A stretch of DNA of 64,000 nt from the NCBI GenBank assembly GCA_902597015.1, contig CACJWQ010000004.1:1-64000 (forward strand), written 5' to 3'. The stretch's first letter is position 1. Every line of letters starts with the position of its first letter. Positions 10,204 through 19,260 of this stretch are shown here, in pieces. Origin of the DNA: an uncultured Alphaproteobacteria bacterium (GTDB lineage Bacteria; Pseudomonadota; Alphaproteobacteria; HIMB59; GCA-002718135). The notes beneath the pieces are model-generated. The model did no database searches. It was not told the origin of the DNA and saw only the letters and a program-made list of their open reading frames with translations. The translations under genes were made by a program, and so were the position numbers.

Positions 10204-10275
10204 TTCCAACAATATTTATTTTGTTTCGATTTGTAAAATAAATAGTTCAAATAATACTTTTTGAACCCCTACGTC

Positions 10276-10755
10276 TTAAATTTTATATTCGAAGTTCTGC
10301 GTTGTAGGGTTAATCTTAATTAATCTGGCACCATTACGAATATGATAGTGTGTAGCAACTGGAGTTAAAGGCGAAATAGTAATGATACTTTCAAATTGCT
10401 CTTTTGATTTAATATATTTTTGCAGCTCTTTCATAATTTTTTTCCCTGCTCCTTTTTTAAAAGACCATAACGTATAGGCAATTGGTATAGTTGCTTGATC
10501 TTCTTCGACGCTCATCAAATCCATTTCTTTAATGGTTGCTGGTATTTCATTTGTAAAGGCAAAGCAGGCAATACCCTCAATATCATCCTTATATTTAAGG
10601 CCAAAAATTTTTCTTCCTTTAGAGGTTCGAAATTCATTATCAAGTTCTGGTCGTACCGGATCATCAGATGGATTAACACCATCTAGTTCAACAAGTTCTG
10701 TTTTTTTGATCCAACTAAAGAAATCAAACTCGTATTTGTATCTGCCAATTTTCAT
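10276..10755 (-). CDS. GNAT-like conserved protein of unknown role
   Basis: A 159-residue soluble protein without signal peptide. The second half suggests an acyl-CoA N-acyltransferase fold: a strand (IPIAYTLWSF), a basic glycine turn KKGAGKKIMKELQKYI where GNATs bind CoA phosphates, then ITISPLTPVATHYHIRNGA resembling the late GNAT strands. No catalytic residue can be assigned and the substrate is unknown. It lies upstream of guaB on the same strand with a 72-base gap, and divergent from the MATE gene. Confidence 0.7.
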   Translation of the reverse strand: MKIGRYKYEFDFFSWIKKTELVELDGVNPSDDPVRPELDNEFRTSKGRKIFGLKYKDDIEGIACFAFTNEIPATIKEMDLMSVEEDQATIPIAYTLWSFKKGAGKKIMKELQKYIKSKEQFESIITISPLTPVATHYHIRNGARLIKINPTTQNFEYKI

Positions 10756-10780
10756 TTAAAGTATGTAATGCTTTATAAGA

Positions 10781-10842
10781 TTTGATAAATAAAGATAGTG
10801 AATATTTTGATAAGAAAGTAGCCTTAATTACTTATTATCAAA
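10781..10842. promoter_or_regulatory. Divergent promoter region with three TTTGATAA octamers
   Basis: The 119-base gap between the GNAT-like gene and the MATE gene holds TTTGATAA at 10781-10788 and 10806-10813 and its exact complement TTATCAAA at 10835-10842. The second and third copies face each other across 21 bases. The half-site resembles an FNR/FixK half (TTGAT) but the spacing is wrong for that family. Read as a possible operator array controlling either gene. Confidence 0.35.
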
Positions 10843-10874
10843 TTTTACTAATATAAATTCTTGCTACACTAAAA

Positions 10875-12188
10875 ATGTCTTCAAAATCATCCATTCAAAA
10901 TATTTTTAAATTATCTATCCCTATTTTCTTTGCAAATTTAGTCATTCCTTTTGTGGCTATTGTTGATACGGGTTTAATGGGTAATCTTGATAATGCTAGT
11001 TACTTGGTTGCGACCAGTATTGCGGCAAGTGTCTTTTCCATTCTTTTTGGGAGTTTTGGTTTTTTACGATCAGGTACCGTTGGAATGATTTCTCAAGCAG
11101 ATGGATCTAAAGATTATGAAGAAATCATAAATATTTTTTTACGTAATATTGCTTTTGTTATAATTATTTCCCTCTTATTAGTTATTCTTCAAACATACAT
11201 ATATAATATTTCCTTATCTATTTTTGAATTATCACAAGAAACAAAACTTTATTTTAAAGATTATTTTACCTTTCGTATTTACTCCTCTTTTGGTGAGCTT
11301 ACAATTTTTGTAATTACAGGATTATTTATTGGTTTACAAAAAACAAAAACATCTAGCCTTATTGTAGGCTTTTATTCTATTGCCAATATAATTTTAAGCT
11401 TAGTCTTTGTTTTATATTTTAATTTAAATGTTTTAGGTGTTGCCTTAGGCACGCTCGTCGCTTCAACGCTGACAACAATAATCTTTTTATTTTATACATT
11501 CTATGACCTAAGCATGATGACCAAATTAGAATTTAATTCAAAAAAAATTTTTAATTTTAGTAAAGTAAAAAATATTTTTAATATTAATCTTAATATATTT
11601 ATCCGGTCTCTTCTTCTTGCTTTTGCCTTTTTATATTTTACCTATCTTGGTAATTCTATCAGCGAAGAAACAGTAGCGGCAAATACCATTTTGCTTAATT
11701 TTATTATGTTATCCGCTTATGTTCTTGATGCTTATGCCTTTTCTACAGAGGGTATTGTTGGTTATTCTATTGGATCAAAAAATAAACAATTATTACGAGA
11801 AGTCATAAAAAACTCATTTATCCTAAGTACTGCAACTGGTCTGGTGATATGTATAATCTTTTTCTTTAGTAAAAATTATTTCATTATTACAATGACAGAT
11901 TTACCTGATATTCGTGAGATCAGTTTTTCATTCTCTTACTGGGTAATCATTATTCCTTTTGCAGCTTCTTTTTGTTTTCAATTTGATGGTATCTTTGTTG
12001 GTGCATCACAAACAACAGAATTACGAAATGCAATGATCGTCTCTGTCGCAATCTATATTGTTGTCTCTTTCTTTTTAATAGCAAATTTTGGGAATACAGG
12101 CTTATGGTTATCTCTCTGCATTTTCTTTATTGCCAGAGCTTTGACTTTATTTTCTTATATGGGTAAAATTTATAAACGTATCGCCTAA
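10875..12188 (+). CDS. MATE family (DinF-like) multidrug or toxin exporter
   Basis: A 437-residue protein with about 12 hydrophobic segments and no signal peptide, typical of MATE antiporters in the inner membrane that export cationic compounds using Na+ or H+ gradients. The start IFKLSIPIFFANLVIPFVAIVDT and LGNSISEETVAANTILLNF, which begins the second bundle near residue 255, match the DinF branch. Substrate cannot be predicted. It is a single gene ahead of the secretion locus, separated by a 91-base gap holding a palindrome. Confidence 0.9.
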   Translation: MSSKSSIQNIFKLSIPIFFANLVIPFVAIVDTGLMGNLDNASYLVATSIAASVFSILFGSFGFLRSGTVGMISQADGSKDYEEIINIFLRNIAFVIIISLLLVILQTYIYNISLSIFELSQETKLYFKDYFTFRIYSSFGELTIFVITGLFIGLQKTKTSSLIVGFYSIANIILSLVFVLYFNLNVLGVALGTLVASTLTTIIFLFYTFYDLSMMTKLEFNSKKIFNFSKVKNIFNINLNIFIRSLLLAFAFLYFTYLGNSISEETVAANTILLNFIMLSAYVLDAYAFSTEGIVGYSIGSKNKQLLREVIKNSFILSTATGLVICIIFFFSKNYFIITMTDLPDIREISFSFSYWVIIIPFAASFCFQFDGIFVGASQTTELRNAMIVSVAIYIVVSFFLIANFGNTGLWLSLCIFFIARALTLFSYMGKIYKRIA

Positions 12189-12238
12189 AAAAGTGAGAAA
12201 AAACCTATATTTTTCATAAAACTTATATAAATAATAAA

Positions 12239-12259
12239 AAAAATTTGGTCCAAATTTTT
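12239..12259. other. AT-rich palindrome between the MATE and exoprotein genes
   Basis: A perfect 10-base inverted repeat, AAAAATTTGG and CCAAATTTTT around a single T, about 50 bases after the MATE stop and 20 before the tpsA start. On the plus strand it ends in five T residues, so it may act as a weak terminator for the MATE gene. Its symmetry would also suit an operator for the secretion locus. Confidence 0.4.
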
Positions 12260-12279
12260 AAAAGGCGATAAACATTTTT

Positions 12280-15200
12280 ATGAGAGTATTTGTAGTTATT
12301 TTATTCTTTTTTTATTCACTTCATTTATTTGCTGAATTACCGAGTGGAAGTACAACGATATCAGGTGATGTTTCACTTACTACTGATGATCAGACGCTGA
12401 CAATTCAACAGCAATCTGAGCAAGCTATCATAGAATGGAATAGTTTTAACATTGGAGAAAATAATACAGTTACTTTTAATCAACCTTCTGCAGCTGCGAG
12501 TGCACTTAATAGAGTCATTTCTGGCAATCCAACAACATTAGCTGGTGTACTAAATGCCAATGGTAAAGTTTTTGTTGTGAATGAAAACGGTGTCTATTTT
12601 ACACCCACAGCAACAATCAACGCTCATTCATTTGCTGCGTCCACTCTTGCTTTATCTAATGATGATTTTCTTAATAATAAATTATTATTTAAACTAGATG
12701 ATGTAGATAATATTTTTTCTTCTATCGTTCATAAAGGTTCTATTACAACTTTGGATGGAGGCTTTACTGCTCTCTTAGGTGGTGCCATTGATAGTGAAGG
12801 CACGATTAATGCTAATCTTGGTAAAATTGGAATAGGGGCTGGAAAAGAAATTACGTTAGACTTGAGTGGTGATAAATTTTTACAAGTAAGCATCCCTTTT
12901 TCTGAAGCGATTACCTTACTCGATCAAAATGCAGAAGAATTAAGTACCATTATCAATCATGCAGGAACATCAACGGCAAATAGAATAGACATTGATGTTG
13001 GTGCTGCCAAAAATGTTGTTCAGCGTGCTGTTAACATTCCCGGTAATCTTGTTGCAACTACGGCTTCACAACAAAACGGTGTCATTACTCTTGGAAGTGG
13101 AAGCGACATTGTTGTTGCAGGAAACTTAACAGCTAAAGAGGGTGGTAACATTAATGTAGAGGGAGACTTTTTATCCTTTGGTGGAGAAGTTAATGTATCT
13201 GGAACAAATGCAGGCGCAATAAATTTAAATAGCTCTGGAGAAATTTCTTTGGGAGGAAATTTAAATGCTTCTTCTACTCAAAATAGTGGTGGTGCTATTA
13301 ATATTAAATCTGAGTATAAAATTGTTCAAAGTTACGGCAGTGAAATTAATTCATCAGGAAATACCAATGGTGGTGATATTCTTTTATCCGCACCAAATAT
13401 TATGTCTTCGGGCTCAGTTTCCGCAAAAGGAAACCAACAAGGTGGATATATTGACATAGAGTCAGAGGGATATATTCGTTTATTATCTTCTAAGATTGAT
13501 GTAGCAGGTAATACTCAAGGTGGTTTAGTTCGTATTGGTGGAGAGTTTCAAGGCAATAATAATTTAACAAGAACAGAAGAACAACAAAATGTTTTTGTTG
13601 ATAGATGGGGTGAAAGACGATCGCTCACAAATGCAAAAACAGTTTTAGTCTCGGACGGTTCTAGTATTGATATATCATCTTCAAATGGGAAAGCAGGTAC
13701 AGCTATTATCTGGAGTGATCAAGAAACCACCATGCTTGGTAATATTGATGCAACAGGAACAACAGGTGGAGCAGTTGAAATTTCTTCGAAAGATACTTTA
13801 CGCCATGTGGGATTATCAAATGTTAATATATCAGAAGGTGGTCATTTATTACTTGATCCAAAAAATATAACTGTTGGAACGGGTGTAACATCACAAAATT
13901 GGATCTATCGTGGTTTGATTGGTCACGATTATTCAGTTGCATCAACAAATGATGTTGGTGAAGCAAACTTAGAAAAAAATGATCATTTTGGATCAGATGT
14001 TACCATTAGTGATGATGCTACTTTAATGGCAGTTGGCGCAAGGCATGGGGATGGATCAACATATGCACAGGATTCTGGAGAGGTATATTTATACAAATTT
14101 GATGATGGTGATTTTACGAATGCTACACTCATGGGTCGAATAGGAAAGGGATATACGGGAGGTAATAATGTAGACACTGGGAGTCTTGTTGGTAAAAATG
14201 ATAAATTTGGACGATCTGTATCTTTTGATAGTACTGGAAAACGATTAGCAGTTGGGGCTACGGGCGACGATGGTAAAGGTCATGGAGTTGTAGGTGCAGG
14301 CGCTGTTTATTTAATTACCTTTGATGATACATCTTACGATAATGGACAGATTGTAGGTGTCATAGGTGCCGGCTATAATCGTCCTAACACAAAAGATGTT
14401 AATTTATTAGAACAAGGCGTTACTGAAGGTCCTGTAATTGAGAAATCTGATTTATTTGGAATGGGCGTAGCTTTGGACGGCGATGCTGATGTTTTGGCAG
14501 TAGGGGTTTATTACGATCAGGGTTTTAATGAACGAAATACTAAAATAAAAAAATCTGGATCAGTTTTTATGCTGGCCTTTGATGACACAGATTTTTCGAA
14601 TGGAAGAGTCGTATCTCGAATTGGTGCTGGTTATAGATATAACGACACTGTTGTAAGTAAATGTCAAAATGGAGCATGTGGAACATTTGAAAATGATTTC
14701 AATACACAGAATGAACCTGATCTAATACTAGCCGAGGAGGATCATTTTGGTAGATCGGTATCTTTAAATCATGATGGATCTTTACTTGCAGTTGGAAAGG
14801 AAAAAGATGACGGTGAAGATGGTTCAACAAAAGATGCTGGAGCGGTTCAGTTATTTAAATTTACGAATGATGGAGGCAGTATTGTATCTGCTGCAACTGG
14901 AAAAGCTACTTATGTTGGTACTATTGGTAATGGTTATAATTATCTAGATACTAATGATCCTAGTGTGCACTCAGTAGCACTTCAGAATAGTGATAAATTT
15001 GGAACCTCAGTGGCATTTGATAAGGATGCTAATCGTTTAGCTGTTACCTTTAATGATAAATCATCTCCGAATAGTAATGCAAAGCCTGGTGCTGTAAATT
15101 TATATACATTAACTTCTGATTTAGCATCTGCAACTTTAGTAGGAACCATTGGTGATGGTTATGACACAAAAGATAAAGATGTAGATTTAAGTAGTTCTCT

Positions 15201-17571
15201 TGATGTAAGAGATTTGTTTGGAGAAGGTGTAGATTTGAATGAAACAGGTAGTCGCCTTGTTGTTTCAGGTATGTTGGCTAATGGAAGGGGTAATACAAAG
15301 AATGATAGCGGTGAAGTTATGCTTATTAAATTTGATGATAATGATTTTACCAATGGAAGTCTTTATGGAAAGATTGGTAGTGGATATGGTAGCGCAGGAG
15401 GTAACTCTTTAGATATTAAAATAAATCTAGATGACAATGATCAATTTGGTAGAGGTATATCTTTAGATCGTGATGGAGATAGAATGGCTGTAACAGCCAG
15501 CTTGGATGATGGATATAATGATGATTATAATAATGAAGGAGCGGTATATTTATTTACATTTGATGATATTAATTTTTCTAACCCTACTCTTAAAGGAACA
15601 ATTGGAGAAGGGTATGCAGGAGACTACAGTTTAGACTTAGATTTAACTGAAAGTGGTAGAGGATGGCGAGTAGCTTTAGACGGAGACGGTGACAGACTAG
15701 TTTTCTCACAAAGAGACGCTACTTCAGGGTCTCCAGCTCAAGCAACAGGATCTGTCTATACTGTAAAATTTGATGATACCGATTTTACTAATCCTACTCA
15801 TGTTGGCACAATTGGTAAGAGTTTTAGCTCATCAAGTAGTGATTTATCAATAAGTACTCTAGATGCGAATGATTATTTTAGTTCACTGGCGTTAACTGAT
15901 GATGGATCACGTCTTGTCATTGGTGCTCAAGCAGATGATGGAAGCAGTGGTGGTACTACCGACACTGGAGCTGTATATTTAATTACATTTGATCAAACAA
16001 CAAATAGTAATGGTGATCCATCAACTGATTTTGATAATCCTACCCATGTCGGCACTTTAGGGTCTGGGTACACAACTTTAGCCAAAAGTTTAAATTTAAG
16101 TTCAATTTTAGATGATAATGATCAATTTGGTGGTCATGTTGGATTAACAAAGGATGGTAAAATTTTAGCAGTAGGAGCGCAAAACGATGATGGTTATGGA
16201 GACAACGCTGCTAATGGAGGTGCAGTTCACCTTTTCACCTTTGATGACTCAGATTTTACTAATGCAACCTATACTGCATCTATAGGAAATAATTATGAGG
16301 GTAATGGTGGAAAAGATTACGATACATCAGGTATTTCTGGTTGGAGAGCAGCTCAAGTAGCTATTGACGGTGATGGAAACCGTCTAGCAATTGGTCACCA
16401 TAATGAAGAAGATGTACGTGTATTTGGATTTGAGGATACATCTTTAAATGGAGCTAGTTTACAATTTACTATTGGAATTGGTCAAACTGGTAGTAACTCG
16501 GTTAATGCTACTTCTCACGGTGTAGAAGATGGTGATGGATTTCCAAACGTTATAGCTTTGGATGATACAGGAACATTAATGGCTGTAGGATCAACTACTG
16601 ATGATGGACTTAGTAACGGGGGGTCAAATGATGGTGCAGTATATTTATGGTCTGATACAATTATGCGTGGAGCTACCTCTTACACGGATTTTACAAGTGA
16701 TGATGTAGTTATCAACAAAACAGAATTAGAAGAATTTTTAAATAACGGTGTTGATGTTACTCTTCAAGCTAATACAGATATTACGATTAGCTCTGCTATT
16801 AGTGTTACTGGAACAGGAAATTTAAGTCTTCATGCTGGAAGAGATGTTAATGTTAATAGCAATATTAGTACAGCAGCTAATTTAGAGATTATTGCAAGTG
16901 ACACAGATACTAATAATGTTTCTGATAGTGATAGAGATGCTGGAGCAGGAGATGTTGTTGCTAGTTCTGCAAGCTTAACAGCAGATGATCTCAAAATACA
17001 ACTTTTAGATGGCGGCATATTAACAAATGCTAGTATGGGAGATATTAATCTTTCAACTGTCACAGCTACTAGTGGTTCTTTAGTGTCGGCTAATTTTTCA
17101 GTATCTGGTGCTTCAGCGGATAATAAAACTTACGATGGAACAACAACTGCTAGTACAAATGGTGGTACCCTATCAGGTCTTAATTTAACTGGAACAGATC
17201 TATCCATTAGTTCTTCTGGTAATTTCTTAGATCCAGATGTTGGTGATAATAAAGATGTACCAATTAATTTTGAACTATCTGGTTTTACCTCAAGCACTAT
17301 TTCAATTGATGATACCGCTGGAGCATTAACAGTAACACCCACAGCAAATATTACTGCTGGTTCTACCACTCCACCTCTTCCAGGCGTAGCACCAGATGAA
17401 GAAAAAGAAAAAATCGTTGTTCAAGAAAAAATAAATAAAGATGTTTTCGATGACGTATCACGAATTGTGTCTTTTATATCTGTTGATGGTGCATCTAATG
17501 CAGCACTAATACAAAATGAATTTATTACATCTTTTCCTCAGGTAGACGCGCTTAGTATTCAAAGACTATAA
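12280..17571 (+). CDS. Two-partner secretion exoprotein (TpsA) with FG-GAP-like repeats
   Basis: A 1763-residue secreted protein. Residues 1-18 form a signal peptide ending LFA. Residues 19 to about 330 are a filamentous-hemagglutinin TPS domain with LNRVISGNPTTLAGVLNANG and VVNENGVYF, the signal recognised by TpsB. A beta-helix-like stretch runs to about 560. Residues 566-1464 hold about 12 units of 60-95 residues of the form DxFGxxVSLDxxGxxLAVG, DDG, GAVYLFTFDD, DFTN, GTIGxGY, resembling FG-GAP/integrin-alpha propeller blades. A second helix stretch, a YDG-type domain (NKTYDGTTTA near 1615) and a charged tail follow. Likely surface adhesin or ligand binder; no enzymatic motif seen. The tpsB gene starts on the next base. 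Confidence 0.9.
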   Translation: MRVFVVILFFFYSLHLFAELPSGSTTISGDVSLTTDDQTLTIQQQSEQAIIEWNSFNIGENNTVTFNQPSAAASALNRVISGNPTTLAGVLNANGKVFVVNENGVYFTPTATINAHSFAASTLALSNDDFLNNKLLFKLDDVDNIFSSIVHKGSITTLDGGFTALLGGAIDSEGTINANLGKIGIGAGKEITLDLSGDKFLQVSIPFSEAITLLDQNAEELSTIINHAGTSTANRIDIDVGAAKNVVQRAVNIPGNLVATTASQQNGVITLGSGSDIVVAGNLTAKEGGNINVEGDFLSFGGEVNVSGTNAGAINLNSSGEISLGGNLNASSTQNSGGAINIKSEYKIVQSYGSEINSSGNTNGGDILLSAPNIMSSGSVSAKGNQQGGYIDIESEGYIRLLSSKIDVAGNTQGGLVRIGGEFQGNNNLTRTEEQQNVFVDRWGERRSLTNAKTVLVSDGSSIDISSSNGKAGTAIIWSDQETTMLGNIDATGTTGGAVEISSKDTLRHVGLSNVNISEGGHLLLDPKNITVGTGVTSQNWIYRGLIGHDYSVASTNDVGEANLEKNDHFGSDVTISDDATLMAVGARHGDGSTYAQDSGEVYLYKFDDGDFTNATLMGRIGKGYTGGNNVDTGSLVGKNDKFGRSVSFDSTGKRLAVGATGDDGKGHGVVGAGAVYLITFDDTSYDNGQIVGVIGAGYNRPNTKDVNLLEQGVTEGPVIEKSDLFGMGVALDGDADVLAVGVYYDQGFNERNTKIKKSGSVFMLAFDDTDFSNGRVVSRIGAGYRYNDTVVSKCQNGACGTFENDFNTQNEPDLILAEEDHFGRSVSLNHDGSLLAVGKEKDDGEDGSTKDAGAVQLFKFTNDGGSIVSAATGKATYVGTIGNGYNYLDTNDPSVHSVALQNSDKFGTSVAFDKDANRLAVTFNDKSSPNSNAKPGAVNLYTLTSDLASATLVGTIGDGYDTKDKDVDLSSSLDVRDLFGEGVDLNETGSRLVVSGMLANGRGNTKNDSGEVMLIKFDDNDFTNGSLYGKIGSGYGSAGGNSLDIKINLDDNDQFGRGISLDRDGDRMAVTASLDDGYNDDYNNEGAVYLFTFDDINFSNPTLKGTIGEGYAGDYSLDLDLTESGRGWRVALDGDGDRLVFSQRDATSGSPAQATGSVYTVKFDDTDFTNPTHVGTIGKSFSSSSSDLSISTLDANDYFSSLALTDDGSRLVIGAQADDGSSGGTTDTGAVYLITFDQTTNSNGDPSTDFDNPTHVGTLGSGYTTLAKSLNLSSILDDNDQFGGHVGLTKDGKILAVGAQNDDGYGDNAANGGAVHLFTFDDSDFTNATYTASIGNNYEGNGGKDYDTSGISGWRAAQVAIDGDGNRLAIGHHNEEDVRVFGFEDTSLNGASLQFTIGIGQTGSNSVNATSHGVEDGDGFPNVIALDDTGTLMAVGSTTDDGLSNGGSNDGAVYLWSDTIMRGATSYTDFTSDDVVINKTELEEFLNNGVDVTLQANTDITISSAISVTGTGNLSLHAGRDVNVNSNISTAANLEIIASDTDTNNVSDSDRDAGAGDVVASSASLTADDLKIQLLDGGILTNASMGDINLSTVTATSGSLVSANFSVSGASADNKTYDGTTTASTNGGTLSGLNLTGTDLSISSSGNFLDPDVGDNKDVPINFELSGFTSSTISIDDTAGALTVTPTANITAGSTTPPLPGVAPDEEKEKIVVQEKINKDVFDDVSRIVSFISVDGASNAALIQNEFITSFPQVDALSIQRL
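13975..16671 (+). repeat. Twelve diverged FG-GAP-like repeat units within tpsA
   Basis: At the protein level the units begin at DHFG, DKFG, DLFG, DHFG, DKFG, DLFG, DQFG, SGRG, DYFS, DQFG, SGWR and DGFP. Most continue to LAVG or a variant, a GAVYL strand and a GTIGxGY turn. DNA identity between units is low, so this is an old array rather than a recent tandem expansion. Unit 3 has a long acidic insertion with the only two clustered cysteines (SKCQNGACG). Confidence 0.85.
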
Positions 17572-19254
17572 ATGCGATACTTTTTATCTTTTATCTTTTT
17601 TATTTCTATTTCATTCATGTCATATCCTGGTTTGACAAATACTGGTAATTATATTGTTTATGAAACAGGCTTGGTCGTACCACCTGGAGCAGAAAATATT
17701 TCATTTAATTTTGTTGGAATTGAAATTGAAAATGAAATTGAAGAAATGATTGAGTTTCGTAAAAATTTATTTAGCTCAAAAATTTTTAAAACAATAACAT
17801 TAAAAGATTTTTATAATTTACTGATTGCATTAGAGCAATTGTACGTTTTAAATGGATATTTTTTAACGCGTTTTATTGTTCCACCTCAAACAATCGAACA
17901 AAATACTAAAATAAAAGCTATTGTTTTTCCTGGTAAAATTGAATCAATTGATTACTCACAATTAGATAAACGTATTTCAAAACCAATAAAGAAATATTTC
18001 GATAAACTCGTTGGTATTAAAGGGTTAGAATATCCTGCTATTGAAAAATCGATCATTAAATCACGAGAATTACCAGGTGTTGATTTAGAAACAACAATTA
18101 AGGCAGGAGAAGAACCTGGAACATCTTCACTACAACTAAATGCTGAACACGAATTAGTAAGTGGTTATTTTACCTATTCAAATGGATTATCCGAAACAGC
18201 AGGAAAAGATCAGTTCACTTCTTATGTTAGTCTTAATAGTCCATTTGGTTATGGAGAAAATCTTTATGCAGCCTACGTCTTAGATCCTGAAAACAGTGTT
18301 AATGTTCCAATAGATGATACTGAAATAATTAAACGAACAGATTTTCGAGAAGCATATCTTGTTGGTGGTAAAGTTCCATTTTTTGCCTCAGACTTTTCTG
18401 TTTTTGGTGCTGTTAATGAATCTTATTCAGAACCTAACGAATTGAATAAAAAAGGAGAATTCAAACAAATCAACTTTGGACTTGAATATCAAATTAAAAA
18501 TACACGGCTTATAAAAAATAATCTTTCATTAGATTGGCAATGGATTAAGGAAAGAGAATATTCAACATTTTCTTACATTACTAATGATACGTTTTATGAC
18601 GAATACAATGCTCTAGAGTTAAAATATACGACGACTAACTTATCTTTCTTAGATTCTTTTTCTCTTAAAGGTAGTTCAGCATTAAAATTTGGTACTCCTA
18701 TCTATACAAACAAAACAGCTGATACAAAAACATTATCCCGTGTTGGATCCACGTTAAATTTTATTAAATGGAATAGTGATATTAATTTGAATAGGCAAAT
18801 ATTTAGAGAGTATTTATTGAACACACGTTTTGTTTTTCAAAAACTTGTAAGTGATAGAGGTTTAATTAATTCAGAACAAATAAATATAACAGGACCAGGC
18901 CAAATGTCTGGTTTTGAATCAGGTAATATGTCTGGTGATCAAGGCTTCTTTCTGCGAACAGATTTAAGTAGACCTTTTTATCCTTTTTCAGAAGATGACG
19001 AAGATACAAGGGAAGAGTCTATACGTATTGAACCGTATATCCATCTTGGTGTTGGTGCTAGCTACTATAAAAGACCAGCATCAGGTGAGTTTAGTAGAAC
19101 AGAAGTAGCAAGTGGAGGGTACGGTGTTAAAATTAAAATTCCTCTCAATTCTAACAGTCTTGATATTAGTTTTGAAATAGCAGAAGCAGATAAAAGTGTT
19201 GAGGGAACTACTTCTAGACCTGTGTATTTACTTAATACCACATTTTCATTCTAA
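17572..19254 (+). CDS. Two-partner secretion outer-membrane transporter (TpsB, ShlB/FhaC family)
   Basis: A 560-residue protein: signal peptide (MRYFLSFIFFISISF), POTRA-like region of about residues 30-170 (LLIALEQLYVLNGYFLTRF, then IKAIVFPGKIESI), and a beta-barrel from about 190 to the terminal phenylalanine of LLNTTFSF, as expected for Omp85-superfamily barrels. The loop-6 motif, usually VRGF or VRGY, reads MSGF near 445-448 in GQMSGFESGNMSGDQGFF, so the conserved arginine is absent; the usual FxDxG-like barrel motif reads YIHLGVG. It starts directly after the tpsA stop, so it should export that protein. Confidence 0.9.
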   Translation: MRYFLSFIFFISISFMSYPGLTNTGNYIVYETGLVVPPGAENISFNFVGIEIENEIEEMIEFRKNLFSSKIFKTITLKDFYNLLIALEQLYVLNGYFLTRFIVPPQTIEQNTKIKAIVFPGKIESIDYSQLDKRISKPIKKYFDKLVGIKGLEYPAIEKSIIKSRELPGVDLETTIKAGEEPGTSSLQLNAEHELVSGYFTYSNGLSETAGKDQFTSYVSLNSPFGYGENLYAAYVLDPENSVNVPIDDTEIIKRTDFREAYLVGGKVPFFASDFSVFGAVNESYSEPNELNKKGEFKQINFGLEYQIKNTRLIKNNLSLDWQWIKEREYSTFSYITNDTFYDEYNALELKYTTTNLSFLDSFSLKGSSALKFGTPIYTNKTADTKTLSRVGSTLNFIKWNSDINLNRQIFREYLLNTRFVFQKLVSDRGLINSEQINITGPGQMSGFESGNMSGDQGFFLRTDLSRPFYPFSEDDEDTREESIRIEPYIHLGVGASYYKRPASGEFSRTEVASGGYGVKIKIPLNSNSLDISFEIAEADKSVEGTTSRPVYLLNTTFSF

Positions 19255-19260
19255 AAATTT

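Noticed and set aside
10204..10212. TTG starts for guaB upstream of the ATG
   Set aside because: Two tandem TTG codons give no conserved residues; the ATG at 10203 is the family start.
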